Below, piece after piece: positions 31,510-42,999 of a DNA stretch of 64,000 nucleotides (position 1 is the stretch's first letter; the number at the start of each line of letters is the position of its first letter). The translations under genes and the position numbers were made by a program. The notes under the pieces were generated by a model. That model worked only from the letters and a program-made list of their open reading frames with translations, had not been told where the DNA came from and searched no databases. Source of the DNA: Plantago ovata (Eukaryota > Streptophyta > Magnoliopsida > Lamiales > Plantaginaceae); the NCBI GenBank assembly GCA_028274465.1, contig CM051455.1, positions 50,073,351 through 50,137,350 of the forward strand. The letters run 5' to 3'.

Positions 31510-32735
31510 TCACCCGGATGGATGTTGGAGTTGCTCCAGCAACCGAATGACTCTCCTCATCATTGGTCTACCAGGAGCAACCTCTGCGGTGCAAAGAACA
31601 GCTACATGCAACAAACCTGTCAATTGTCAAGGTATGTGATGAATTATATATTGCATTCAAAAAAGAGGAAATATTAATGAACCTTCCAATTTGTCCTTCG
31701 GTCCAAACTCCCATGGATTGGTTGCGGAAAACTCTCCTACCCTATGCTCATCATTTAACGTATGTGCCCAATAAACAATGTTAAAGCCATGTTCATGCAT
31801 TGAGAATGCTGGATCAAGTACATGTTTATTGGACATCAGTTCCAACAACATAACACCATAGCTATAAACATCCACTTTGATAGAAAGACGACCAGATGAA
31901 GCATACTCTGGAGCTATATACCCATAAGTTCCAGCAACTTGAGTAATTACAAAAGGGACACCCAAAGGTAGCACCTTCCGCAATCCAAAGTCCGACACAT
32001 AAGCATTGTGATCCAAATCTAGCAAAATGTTGCTCGGCTTGATATCACGATGAAGAATGCGCAGAACACATACCTCATGCAAATAAGATAGTGCAGATGC
32101 GATATTTAGAGTAATCTTGCGAACAATGTCCCAATTAAAAGGCAGTTTGTCTCTGCCCTGATGAACTGGTCTAAGTTTCCGCAAGGAAGGTAATTATATA
32201 TAATAAACATTTCGTCTTGACTATCATAGAAACCAATTAAGGTGACGAGGTTAGGATGATTTAGCTGGCTAAGGATGTTTACCTCCGCGTCAAGCTGTGG
32301 AACTCCTTGCTGCCTCGAGAGACTGAACTTTTTAACGGCAACGGTGTTTCCTGGAGCAACTACAGCTTTGTATGTTTGTCCAAATCCACCACGTCCAATG
32401 CGGTTTCTTCTGTTGAAATTACCGGTGGCCTGAAGAATGGACTCATATGTTAAGGCCACTCCAATAATAATAAGGGTATAACTGATGTCTTGAACACCAA
32501 AAGAGTTTCATCATGAGTTTTTCCATAAACCGATGATAGAGTGAACATCAGATGTATCAAACAAAAGGAGATCAATTGCAGCAAATGCAATCATTTCCAT
32601 CAGACTTATGGAATGAGAAAAATAGTCTTTGCAGCAAATGCAATCATTTCCATCAGACTTATGGAATGAGAAAAATAGTCTCTGAATATGAAACAGAAAT
32701 GTAAATCCATAGTCTATTTCTAAGGTAACTCTCAA
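31510..32735 (-). pseudogene. RPK2-like receptor kinase relic, copy A
   Basis: Closest to the RPK2/TOAD2 group of LRR receptor kinases. A hydrophobic stretch (SHSISLMEMIAFAAIDLL) precedes the kinase: LTYESILQATGNFNRRNRIG, RGGFGQTYKAVV (Gly loop), VAVKKF (Lys), [37 protein letters not shown] (catalytic loop), SDFGL and GTYGYIAPEYASSGRLSIKV. A 65-base intron (31682-31617) joins DKLEG to LLHVAVLCTAEVAPGRPMMR, and the product ends LEQLQHPSG at 31510. Copy A lacks one C after QFIRA that copy B keeps, so its frame breaks mid-kinase. A 54-bp tandem duplication lies near 32610-32690. No leucine-rich repeats are present upstream, so even the ancestor of the pair was truncated or of cytoplasmic-kinase type. 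Confidence 0.75.
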
Positions 32736-33784
32736 ATTTCACAAGGAATATGGATGGAAAAAGAGGGGAAAAAGCACCAGAAGAAGTGTTTCTTGAGATT
32801 GATTAGTGCAAATCAAGATTACAGTACTTCTTGAAGTGCTTGTGAAGAACACCGATGCTTATGATCTAAGCAGGGGAGGGCAATTTTTGGAATGAAGAGG
32901 ATTTGCTCCGGATTTAGTCTAGCTTTCACACACACAAACACACCCCATCAGTCCATCACATTTCTAACCTTCAACCTTGTTTAGATTATAGACATCAATA
33001 GGTAACACCCTAATAGTTTTCGCATAACGAAATCTCAAAGTAGATTCTAATACCTACATTATGCATTTAATTAGTTCGTACACACCCTTGACTTTACAAC
33101 GCAATAAAGGTGCAAAATTTTTGCTTAGATACATACTAGATAATGTAGTCTTCATTCGCATTTTATGTAAACTAAAATTTTGCGATAGGGAGAACAACAG
33201 AGTTGTAATGGTAGTTCCAATATATGAGCTCATTCATCCTAGCTAGTTGGCTTTCAACAACAGCATTCTAATGTGGCAAGACTCAGGTATACCTCATTTT
33301 GAGTTCATACCAATTATTTGCAAATAAATATGAAATATAACAACAACTTGAAATGTTTTAATGGATTACATCAATTTCTATGTTAATAATTTGATGTAGT
33401 CCGTGCATATATATCTTTTGCTACTTTTGTAACATGTAAGTCTTTCTCTGTTTCCCTTTCTTTTTTATACTGCAATCTTTCAGAGATCAGAACTTAATCC
33501 TCCTTAGTATTTAGCAGTTACAAGTTACAATATTTCATAGCTAATTATGGTGATATATAGTAGGAAAGTAATTTGAACTTCTACTTTATAGTCAACACAT
33601 GATTATCCCCCTATGGATTTAAAAAAAAAAAAAAAATGAGATTTCACTTTTATATGAGTAAAATGCCAGAACCAGACCCACCATGGGTGGCTCCTGTTGC
33701 AGAACTGGGACCAGTAGTACTTCTGCAACATTTTTGTTCAATTACAAATAAGTCAAACATATATAGTAAACAGTAACAGTCAAT
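32736..33784. other. Upstream flank shared with kinase copy B, then intergenic
   Basis: 32736-33480 matches 38700-39360 at high identity. It includes CACACACACAAACAC tracts and GATTATAGACATCAATAGGT. Copy A has about 75 extra bases near 33380-33455. No gene was recognised. Confidence 0.6.
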
Positions 33785-33985
33785 GAAGGTCGCCTACTCA
33801 ATATATATACAATTAAGGTGGTGGTCTAACAAGTTGTGGGCGCCGCCTACCCATCTTGAATGCGAACATAATGTCAAAAAAACAAGTTTGTACATACAAA
33901 TAACCAAGGTTTGGGCGCCGCCTACCCATCTTCAATGCGGACGTAATTTCAAAAAACAAGTTTGGACGCGCCGTCTAAACTTGTA
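33785..33985 (-). mobile_element. Fragment of a CACTA-related element
   Basis: CGCCTACTCAATATATATAC, GTGGTCTAACAAG, GGGCGCCGCCTACCCATCTT and GAATGCGAACATAATG match, in reverse orientation, the interior of the CACTA element at 36060-36155. A second partial copy follows at 33910-33950. No terminus was found, so it is a decayed piece of a related element. Confidence 0.55.
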
Positions 33986-35699
33986 ACAGGTACATACAAG
34001 TAAAGTACCTTAAGCTCCACGAAAAGGCACCACTTCACGGTAAGAGGAAGCGTACTCCAATTCTCGTCGCCCAGGAGCCGGCAACCACCCTCCCTTCATA
34101 ATCATTCATACAATTGTTTGAACTCAATCTTTTATCCTTGATAAGAACTCGCACAAGTCACACTCGGGAATATGGAGATGCACTCCACCTAATCTATATC
34201 TCATAAGGCTGCATAAACTACAGATTATTAACTTGTGAAGGTCACAACCAAACAAACTAAACAATGGAGAACTAGAACTATGCTCTCAAGATCGTAAACT
34301 CCTTTGCTCGCTTGTTCTTCTCTGTCAAGGTCTTGATATATAGTAGTGAACTTAGTCAAATACCATGAGGACTTGTAATTGAATTGTGAGCTTGTTTAGA
34401 ATCCTTCATTCTTGAAATCATTCTTGAATTCGACTTCTCCAAGTAAGAGTTCTTTTTCTTCTTTAAGTTATTCCTCATTTCCTTGTATAAACTTTTTCCA
34501 TGTATAAGTATTCTTTATTTTTGCTTTAAGTATTTCCACTACAAGAAATCAGCCATTTAGCGACGGAAGAATTGATACGGATATGATCCGTCGCTATTTA
34601 GCGACGGATAGAGACGAACTGCGCTCTAAGCTCAGTTCGTGTATTCAGAGATCCAATCCGCGTCTCCAGAAGCGACGGGTAAGTTTTATCCGTCTTTAAA
34701 TTGGAGACGAATGAGTTTATCCGTCGCTATACGTCGTTGACTGTGAAAAAAAAAAGGAAAATATAAATTAAATTTGAGAAATGGCGACGGATTAGTAATC
34801 CGTCGCTATATGTATGTACAAAGCAGACGATGTCTGGTTACAGAGAGAGCATTCTCTCATTCTCCTCCCCATTTCTCTTCTCCCCCAAATCAAACCCCAA
34901 ACCCTAACCACCACCCACCACCGTCCGCCGTCATCATCGCCGCCGCCACCACCTTCCACCGCCACCATTCTTTAATACAATATGTAAGTTTACTTCCTTT
35001 CATTCTTTTGCTTCTCTAATTTTTCAATTTCATTTTCTAATTCCTCATTTTTGGTTGAAATTGGTAGAAGTAGTCACCATTGTGCCTAGTGACGAGCCAC
35101 CTCATCCTCTTCTCCTCTCCGATTCGATCTTTGCCCAAAAAAGGTTAGAACCCTAACCCTAATTTTTGGGGTTTTTTATGTTTTGTGCTTAAATCTGATT
35201 TTTATAGTTGTTAATTGTTAAATTATATATATTGTATAGCTAGAATGGTTCTCTTAAATCTGTAAATGAATTTTGCCTGAAGGTTGGGTTTGATTTGCCC
35301 CAAATTAACTCTAATTTTTAACTGTAATTTGGTTAATATTCATGTTAAATGGATTTGAATATCATAATATTCATGTTAATACCTTATTCATGTTAAATTG
35401 GTTATTCATGCTTAATATGCATGTTAAATTTGCTTAAGTTAGTTCTGTTAAATTGCTTAAGTTAGTTCTGTTTTCATGTTATTATAATATTCATGTTAAA
35501 TTTGCTTAATATTTGTTAAATTTTGAATTAAGTTGAATTAAGTTTGATTAATAAAAAAGATTAAAGTTCTGCCTAGTTCTGATAATTATAATTATGTTAA
35601 TTAATAGATTAATAATGTTAATTATTTTAATTATGTTATATAAGCTATTAAGTGTGATGATGTTATTATAATCGGTTTATGTGTGTTGGTAAGATTTTT

Positions 35700-36026
35700 C
35701 TTGGGCCCTAACTAATAGTACATGCTTACTATCGACCAGTGAGCGTTACATTGGTTAGGTCCCATAGAAAAGTTTCCCCGACATTTAATCGAACTGATTG
35801 TATTTGACTGAACACACACATAAGAGTTTGTTTTTCATTGAAATGAATAGATGTGATGATGATATACATATATTAGTTTGGAAGTGTTGGATTAGGCTTA
35901 CATTGGGTGATAACTAATACTATACGTTTACTGTCGATCAGTAAGCATTTAATTGGTTTGCACCCATTGGTAAGCCTTACTGACATTTAAGCGAACCGAT
36001 TGTATTTAATTGAACAGACCAGAGGA
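35700..36026. repeat. Internal 120-bp duplication in the CACTA element
   Basis: 35700-35817 and 35909-36026 share an order of motifs: CTAACTAATAGTACATGCTT against ATAACTAATACTATACGTTT, then CTATCGACCAGTGAGC against CTGTCGATCAGTAAGC, then GATTGTATTT. Identity looks near 75 percent, so the duplication is old. Confidence 0.7.
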
Positions 36027-36729
36027 CCAAACTAATAATATGACCTTATTTGTATTTAATAACTTTACGTCCGCATTCATGATGTTGGGTAAGCGGCGCC
36101 CATGATTATGTTAGACCGTAACCTTAGGTTATTGAGTAGGCGGCGCTCACTAATTAAGTGTAACATTTAGGTAAATTGTGTTTCATTTCACTTATGTACA
36201 TTGAATATATATTGCAGAACTACTACTATATGCCTCCTGCTCATATGGAGGAGTTGTGGAATGCGTTCCTGGTCCGAGGATCTAGCATCCACATGCATAC
36301 GATGATGAGAGTCAAAACTGACTGGAGCAAGGAAGGAAAATGACCCCTATGGATTGACACGACTTCTCGGCCGCTGTGGGAGGCGTACTGGAACCGGGAC
36401 CCTCCCCTCATCCAGCCGCACCACCATATGCTGGAGCTTTGGGTGGGGTGGAGAACGCAGAGGCCGAGGAGAACGTAGAGGCAGAGGAGTAGCTAGTAGT
36501 TTTAGTATTTTTAGTTTATGTTCGTACATTGTAGGATTGCATCTCCGTACATTTTGAGATGCTCGTTTTTTATGTTTATGTTCGTGCATTTTGGTATTTC
36601 TGTACGTACAATTTTAGTTTAATGAATGAAATTTATAGTTTCGTACCGTCAATCATCGTATATAAATCTCTGGCGCATTCAATTTTAACTCGAATAACAA
36701 ACATAATTTGAAAACAATAACAGAAATTA

Positions 36730-36817
<88 letters not shown>
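36730..36817. repeat. (AT)n microsatellite
   Basis: About 44 uninterrupted AT dinucleotides directly before the right subterminal repeats of the CACTA element. Confidence 0.97.
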
Positions 36818-36818
<1 letters not shown>

Positions 36819-37161
36819 CGACGGATGACTCTATCCGTCGCCCTGAGCACTTGGCCAGGGAAGGACACGTGTCCCATCCATTTAGCGACGGTTAAACCCA
36901 TCCGTCGCAAAATAATAGCGACGGATAATTTGTCCCGTCTCCATAATGGTCAACGACCACTAGGGAGACGGATAGGTTTATCCGTCGCTATTATTTTGCG
37001 ACGGATGGGTTTAACCATCGCTTTTTATTTTAGCGACGCCACTTTTCGCGACGTCCTATTTAGCGACGGACAATCCGTCGCTAATCGCCTTTAGCGACGG
37101 ATCGCTAACATATAGAGACGGATGACATCCGTCTCTAAAGTCAGTTTTCCTTGTAGTGTTC

Positions 37162-37960
37162 GTAAGTTGGAAATCTTGAATTTGGATGGTAACATTTGTT
37201 GCGCATAGCCTTGCTTTTGGTTAAGAGTTTGTTGCATTTAATCAATTATGCGGTTGGAGGTGCAATTTACTTCAATTGGAATTATCGGCCTAACTGATTT
37301 ACGAGTTATCGCAAATGTGTTGGGGTTTGCGTACGTAGCAATTCAAGTTCATAGTTTGTCGCAATAAATTTTATATGTGAGTGTATCACAATAGGTACAA
37401 TTTACTTAGATTGGACATAACTACTCGAGTGATTTATGTGTTATTGTGTAAGTTTTGAGGTGCATTATAATGATTCGAGTTGCGTGTTTATTCATCATGT
37501 GCACCGATGTCTAGGAAATACATGTTGCATTCGAAAGTCTAGCTATACCAAGAAGCTTGTTGCTCAGCCTGCTGTGAACTCTTGTGCAACTAACATGATT
37601 GTTGCACTTCATACTTGTTTAGTTTGCATTAGCGGAAAATTGGGGTGACGGTACTAAATTGTTGAATATGAGACAAAAATAGAATTGTCTTTTATTGAAG
37701 AAAAATCTGCACACACAAATGATAACTTGTGAAACATTTGATCGATCACCATATATGAAGTGTAAGTTTGAAATCTTGAATTTGGATGGTAACATTTGTT
37801 GCATAGCCTTGCTTTTGCTTAAGAGTTTGTTGCAATTAATTATTATGCGGTAGGAGGTGCGATTTACTTGAATTGGAATATCGACCTAAGTGATTTACGA
37901 GTTATCGCAAAATTGTTGGGGTTTGCGTATGTAGCAATTCAAGTTCATAGCATTTGTGAT
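37162..37960. repeat. Direct repeat pair of about 200 bp behind the CACTA element
   Basis: 37162-37365 and 37758-37958 match closely: AATCTTGAATTTGGATGGTA, AGAGTTTGTTGCA, TTTACGAGTTATCGCAAA, GGGGTTTGCGTA and GTAGCAATTCAAGTTCATAG. The second copy ends exactly where kinase copy B begins. The unit is non-coding. Confidence 0.85.
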
Positions 37961-37964
37961 ATCT

Positions 37965-38720
37965 GAACACCCGAAGGTAGCATCGCCAATCCAAATTCTG
38001 ATAAATAAGCATTGTAATCCAAATCTAGCAAAATGTTGCTTGGCTTGATATCACGATGAAGAATGTACGGAACACATCCCTCATGCAAATAAGATAGTGC
38101 AGATGCGATATTTAGAATAATCTTGCGAAGAATGTCCCAATTTAAAGGCAGTGTGTCTCTGGCCCTGATAAATTGGTCTAAGTTTCCGCCAAGAAGGTAA
38201 TTATATATAATAAACATTTCATCTTGACTATATATCATAGCAACCAATTAAAGTGACGAGGTAATTAGCTAGGATGATTTAGCTGGCTAAGGATGTTTAC
38301 CTGCACGTCAAGCTGTGGAACTCCTTGTTGCCTCGAGAGACTAAGCTTTTTAACGGCAACGGTGGAGCAACTACAACTTTGTATGTTGGTCCAAATCCAC
38401 CACGTCCAATGCGGTTTCTTCTGTTGAAATTATCAGTTGCCTGAAGAATGGACTCATATGTTAAGGCCACTCCAATAATAATAACAGATGTCTTGAACAC
38501 CAGAAGAGTTTCATCATGAGTTTTCCCATAAACTGATGATAGAGTGAACATCAGAAGAATCAAACAAATGAGATCAATTGCAGCAAATGCAATCATTTCA
38601 ATCAGACTTATGGAATGAGATAAATAGTCTCTGAATATGAAACAAAAATGTAAATGCATAGTCTATTTCTAAGGGAACTCTCAAATTTCACAAGGAATAT
38701 GGATTGGAAAAGGAGGGGAA
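37965..38720 (-). pseudogene. RPK2-like receptor kinase relic, copy B (3' truncated)
   Basis: A duplicate of the copy at 31510 in the same orientation. The upstream end reads a membrane segment (IEMIAFAAIDLICLILLMFT), then LTYESILQATDNFNRRNRIG and RGGFGPTYKVVVAP. The later part reads [40 protein letters not shown] and LSEFGLAML. The DFG aspartate is Glu here. The codons around the ATP lysine are damaged, and four extra bases near 38230 break the frame. The kinase stops at about 37965, where an unrelated repeat joins, so the C-lobe is lost. Homology with copy A continues upstream to about 39360. Confidence 0.75.
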
Positions 38721-39554
38721 AAAGCACCACAAGAAGTGTTTCTTGAGATTGATTAGTGCAAATCAAGATTACAGTACTTCTTGAAGTGCTTGTGAAGAAC
38801 ACTGATGCTTATGATCTATTCTCAAAAGAAGCAGGGGAGGGCAATCTTTGCAGTGAAGAGGATTTGCTCTGGATTTAATCTAGCTTTTACACACACACAC
38901 CCCATCAGTCCATCACATTTCTAACCTTCAACCTTGTTCAGATTATAGGCATCAATAGGTAACACCCTAATAGCTTTCGCATAATGTAATCTCAAAGTAG
39001 ATTCTAATACCTACTTTATGCATTTAATTAGTTCGTACACACCCTTGACTTTACAACGCAATAAAGGCGCAATTTTTTTTTCTTAGATACACACTATCTA
39101 GATAATGTAGTCTTCATTCGCATTTGATGTAAACGGAAATTTTGCGATAGGGAGAACAACAGAGTTGTAATGGTAGTTCCAAGCTCATTCAGCCTAGCTA
39201 GTTGGCTTTCAACAACAACAGTCTAATGTGGCAAGATTAAGATGTACCTCATTTTGAGTTCTTACTAATTATTTGCACATAAAAATGAAATATAACAGCA
39301 ACTTGAAATGTTTTCATGGATTACATCAATTTCTCTGTTTCCCTTTCTTTTTTATACGGCCTAATTCCACAGCCATACATGTTGGCGGACAGTTGGAATT
39401 TAAGATACGTTTATTTTTTTTGCACTTAATGTTGCTACATTGTTAATTAAACGAGATATAAATTATGTACTATAGAGTAGAAAGTCACAAAGGGCTATAC
39501 CTTTTTTACCCTTGGATACTATCTGGAAAGAAAAAAAAATCACTAGGGTACCGG

Positions 39555-40094
39555 CAGGGGCGAAGCCAGAAATTTATACCGACCCGTGTGCCAAACTTCA
39601 CCAAATCAAGAAGAAGTCATATATCATTTATCGATATAATGTTTTCGTAAAAAAGTCGAATGCCATTATATTTAACAAGTAAAATTAACTTCCTCCATCT
39701 CTAAAGAGGGTGTAAACTTCGTTTTAATTAGTTATTCGTGAATTATTTTGACTAAAAATTAATTTTAAATTATATTAACTATACTTTTAAATGTATTGTT
39801 TTTTATTTTTTATTATAATTTATAATTAATTTCTGATCAAATGGATTATAAGAAAAATTAACTAAGCCGAATAAACAAAGTATAAAGAGGAACCAACAAA
39901 AAATACTAGTATAAGACTTGAAACTCAAAAATATAGAAGGAATAATATGAGTGTTTGTAAATTATTGTACTTTGAACTCAATTCAACCTGTGTGTCATAT
40001 GAAGATGGGACTCTAAACTAGTAGTACAAAATTATCTTTTCCAATTTGACCCCGTACTTCGCACGGACTGAGCTTGAGAATAGCTTCGCCCCTG
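39555..40094. mobile_element. hAT-like MITE with imperfect flanks
   Basis: The inverted ends CAGGGGCGAAGCCAGAAATT and (from the right) CAGGGGCGAAGCTATTC are nearly identical for 12 bases. Flanks GGTACCGG and GTCCGTAC share only part of an 8-bp duplication. The middle (39689-39897) resembles a worn Stowaway MITE (ACTTCCTCCATCTCTAAAG and AAAGTATAAAGAGGAA). Confidence 0.55.
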
Positions 40095-40909
40095 GTCCGT
40101 ACCGGTCTGAATTCGGCCGGTCTGAATTATACTCCAATTTCTTAGGCTTATCCAGATCGGGATAGGGCTGGTATGTGTTGTTTTCTAAAGCGGGCCAATC
40201 CACAACCAACCCAAAACCACCGGAAAGTTACGGACAGGTTCAAAACTTAGTTTCATCATTCGCATAGGTCCACTTATTGTATATATACTTCACAAGAATG
40301 TACAATTCAACACATGTATATTACGTTTGAATATACAAGTGGATCTAAATGAATAATGAAACACATTCTTATTAGGCCGGCCCAAACGATCACCTCTAAC
40401 CGCACTAATCACAAGTCACCCAAAGGTTGTGGCCAGTAGCTATGCATAGTGAATGTGGAGGCACCAATCGCAACTCCAGTCACGTACCCTGATCGGAATG
40501 TAGAGGCACCTATCACAACCTCAATCATAATCCTAGTTAAATGTGGTGTTGTTCGAGCCCTTTTCATTTTAATTTGTTTACCATCTTGGTTGTTTTATAT
40601 TCAAAATCCAAGTATCATACTAATTAACAATTCAAGGCATAATATAATACGTACATATATACTCCACTACTGAGTATATTGACCCCTTGATAAATAAATG
40701 TGATGACATCATGATATGGTTGGGTGGAGAAAACTTATTTCCATTATATATTACATGCCAACACCATTAATTAAATTCACAATAGGTGTAGCTACCGATC
40801 ACGTAACGAGCTTGTCACACATGCATAAAAGAGCACCTCCCCTTGCCAAACAATTCCAAACTCATTAAACAACCATCTAAAATTATATCAAAATCAGGAA
40901 GCGGCGATC
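40095..40909. other. Intergenic and promoter of the thionin-like gene
   Basis: No gene. A TATA-like CATAAAAGAG at about 40822-40831 lies some 80 bases before the start codon at 40910. Confidence 0.45.
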
Positions 40910-41448
40910 ATGGATAAGAGAAACAGAGAGAGAGCCGGTGGCTTCGTGGTGTTTGTAGTGGCAGCGATAGTGGTGGTAATGTTGGCAAATGATATTAATG
41001 CACAAAAGTACACATGCTGGGGTGGTTGCTTCAACAATTGCCTTCTAAGAAGCAACATAAGTCAACCAGAAGAGGGGATTCCGTGTTATTTTCAGTGTCT
41101 CAACGGTTGTATGCCTCGTACTGAAACAGATTATCGCTACTACTGTGAGATCGGATGCAATATGCAAGAATGTTACACAAATGGTACTTTTGGTAAGATT
41201 CTAATTTCTTATTGTGGAAATATTGCATGCGGTTTAGTATGTTAATGAAAGGTGAGCGCTTTAAAATATTTTCTTCCATGCTTAATTTGTCCAACAAAAA
41301 ACATAAAGAATGCTATTATTTGTACTAGACTTTTAGTTGGTATTTTGATTTTTGCGGTCACATATTTCATTTACATCAATGGCGCGCAGATGGTGCGACA
41401 CTGGAACAGTGCCTTGGAAACTGTACAAATTACTGCAAGAACGACTAA
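40910..41448 (+). CDS. Thionin-like cysteine-rich secreted protein, two exons
   Basis: Exon 1 is 40910-41192 and exon 2 is 41390-41448. The donor is TTTG/gtaagatt and the acceptor gcgcgcag, a phase-1 join giving NGTFDGATLEQCLGNCTNYC followed by KND and stop: 113 residues. Without splicing the frame runs to 41245. The spliced form is preferred because it restores the family's C-terminal pattern. A short basic start and a hydrophobic stretch (GGFVVFVVAAIVVVMLA) form a signal peptide ending near NDINA-QK. The mature part has 12 cysteines in four groups: CWGGCFNNC, CYFQCLNGC, CEIGCNMQEC, CLGNCTNYC. Plant thionin-like proteins share the YYC-x-x-GC and CxxxCxxxC ends. The role is likely extracellular, in defence or signalling, but the exact function is unknown. 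Confidence 0.75.
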
Positions 41449-42982
41449 AGCAAGCAAGGTCATGAAGCACGCATAATACTACTAGTAAAGCAAGAAAAAA
41501 TATTATGCAATATTGTTCGCATAATTTCTGGTAGTTGTGAGTAAATGTCATGATGAGTTAATAATCACCTGCTTCTATAGTTATGAAGGAAGTTGCTATG
41601 GAACTCCGAACTATTTTCCCCATCTATCTATTGTAACTATTGGTACATCGCGCAATTCTTTTCTTCCTTTTTCAATTTTTCTCTTTCCCCACAAATATGC
41701 AACAGGATGATAAATATGCAAAACAAACATGTTTACTTAAACCATCGCATGCATATACGGAGTATCAATTAAACAAAAGTTCTTGACAACGTACAATGTA
41801 ACTTTGCAAACTAACTACGGATACGCCATGATCAACATAGTGCCCCCATGAACTCTGGCAATGTCTTCGATCTAAGTCTAAGATCGTCCGGAAAATTTCA
41901 TGCCCCTAAATTTGAAATAGTGTCCTTTAATATGAAATTTAAAAAAAAAAAAACAGTTAAGGAAAATATTTGTTTTAAAACTCAACATTCATGGCTTAAT
42001 TGGCTCTATATTTGAGGTCGTCTAAAAGTCAATTACAGTGGGAGGAGATGTTTAAATGCTAAGGCCATAATTCTAGGTTAAGCAGAAAAAAAAATAGATT
42101 TTATTGTGGTACCGTGAAATCGATTGGGAGACAAGCGATAGTTCCATTTTTAGCATCTTGGGAAAATACCTTGAGCTCGGAGTGATATCTAACATATTGG
42201 TTTGTTGATTTGAGGAAGAAATGGAATTATTGAGGCGACTGATTGTTGAATATTTTAAGAAAAAGGAAACACATCGAGTTTTAGTTGGGGGTGGGGAGGG
42301 GGCATTGGATCACATTGACATAAACATAAACATTGAAACTTATTATATTGTTTTAATTCATAAAGTGAATAACATTCATAGCATATACATGTGCTTTAAG
42401 ATAAATTTACTAAAATTTTAGTAGTAAAATTAATGCATAAAATTATTTATGTCACATTAATTTGATATAGACGACTTTGTAGAATTACACTAGTTTTATA
42501 TATTGTTTCTTAAAATATATGTTACTCCAATAAATTTATGGATGATTATTCTATTTGAATGAAATTCCATTTTTGAAAATAAAAAATAAAAAATAAATTT
42601 ATGGATGGTTAAAGTTTGACAATTTATGAATGTTGCAATAAATGAAAGCGATGTCATACCATACGAATATTTGGATGAACGTTTAACTTAACTATCTGTA
42701 ATGTAACGGAAACCCCATCATCGATTCGACCTCCACCTCTGTCCAAGTTATCCGGTCGACAGGTTTTAAAAATCTTCATAATTGAAAGAGTTTTAAACCT
42801 CCAAAACCAGAGTCGTGAAAATTCAAATTCAAAAGTTATTTGTTTCCATGTGTTATTGTCCGATTCTATTGCAGATGTGTCATGTGTGTATGCTTTAGGG
42901 AAGAAGATGCGGAGATGACTAGAAGCGTAAAATAAAATCACAGGTAACATATTTGGAAAAAAGAAGAAAAATGTGCATTTTT
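41449..42982. other. Intergenic, nothing recognised
   Basis: AT-rich. The minus-strand open frame at 42654-43163 crosses the LINE boundary and is not a real gene. Confidence 0.5.
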
Positions 42983-42999
42983 GATCAATACAATTCCTT

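Larger units (their letters stand above)
34537..37158. mobile_element. CACTA (En/Spm) element, non-autonomous
   Basis: 2622 bp, starts CACTACAAGAAATCAGCC, ends CAGTTTTCCTTGTAGTG, and is flanked by the 3-bp duplication TTC (34534-34536 and 37159-37161). Both ends are packed with subterminal GCGACGGA and TCCGTCGC repeats, the sites bound by the element's own protein in this class. No transposase was recognised. An exon-like stretch after an acceptor (36219) reads YMPPAHMEELWNAFLVRGSS and stops soon. The 34840-34985 segment looks like a transcribed leader ending at a donor (gtaagt), so a captured or minor gene with two exons is possible. Confidence 0.9.

Noticed and set aside
36653-36910. 85-residue frame with Ile-Tyr repeats
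   Set aside because: It is the translation of the (AT)n microsatellite in the CACTA element.
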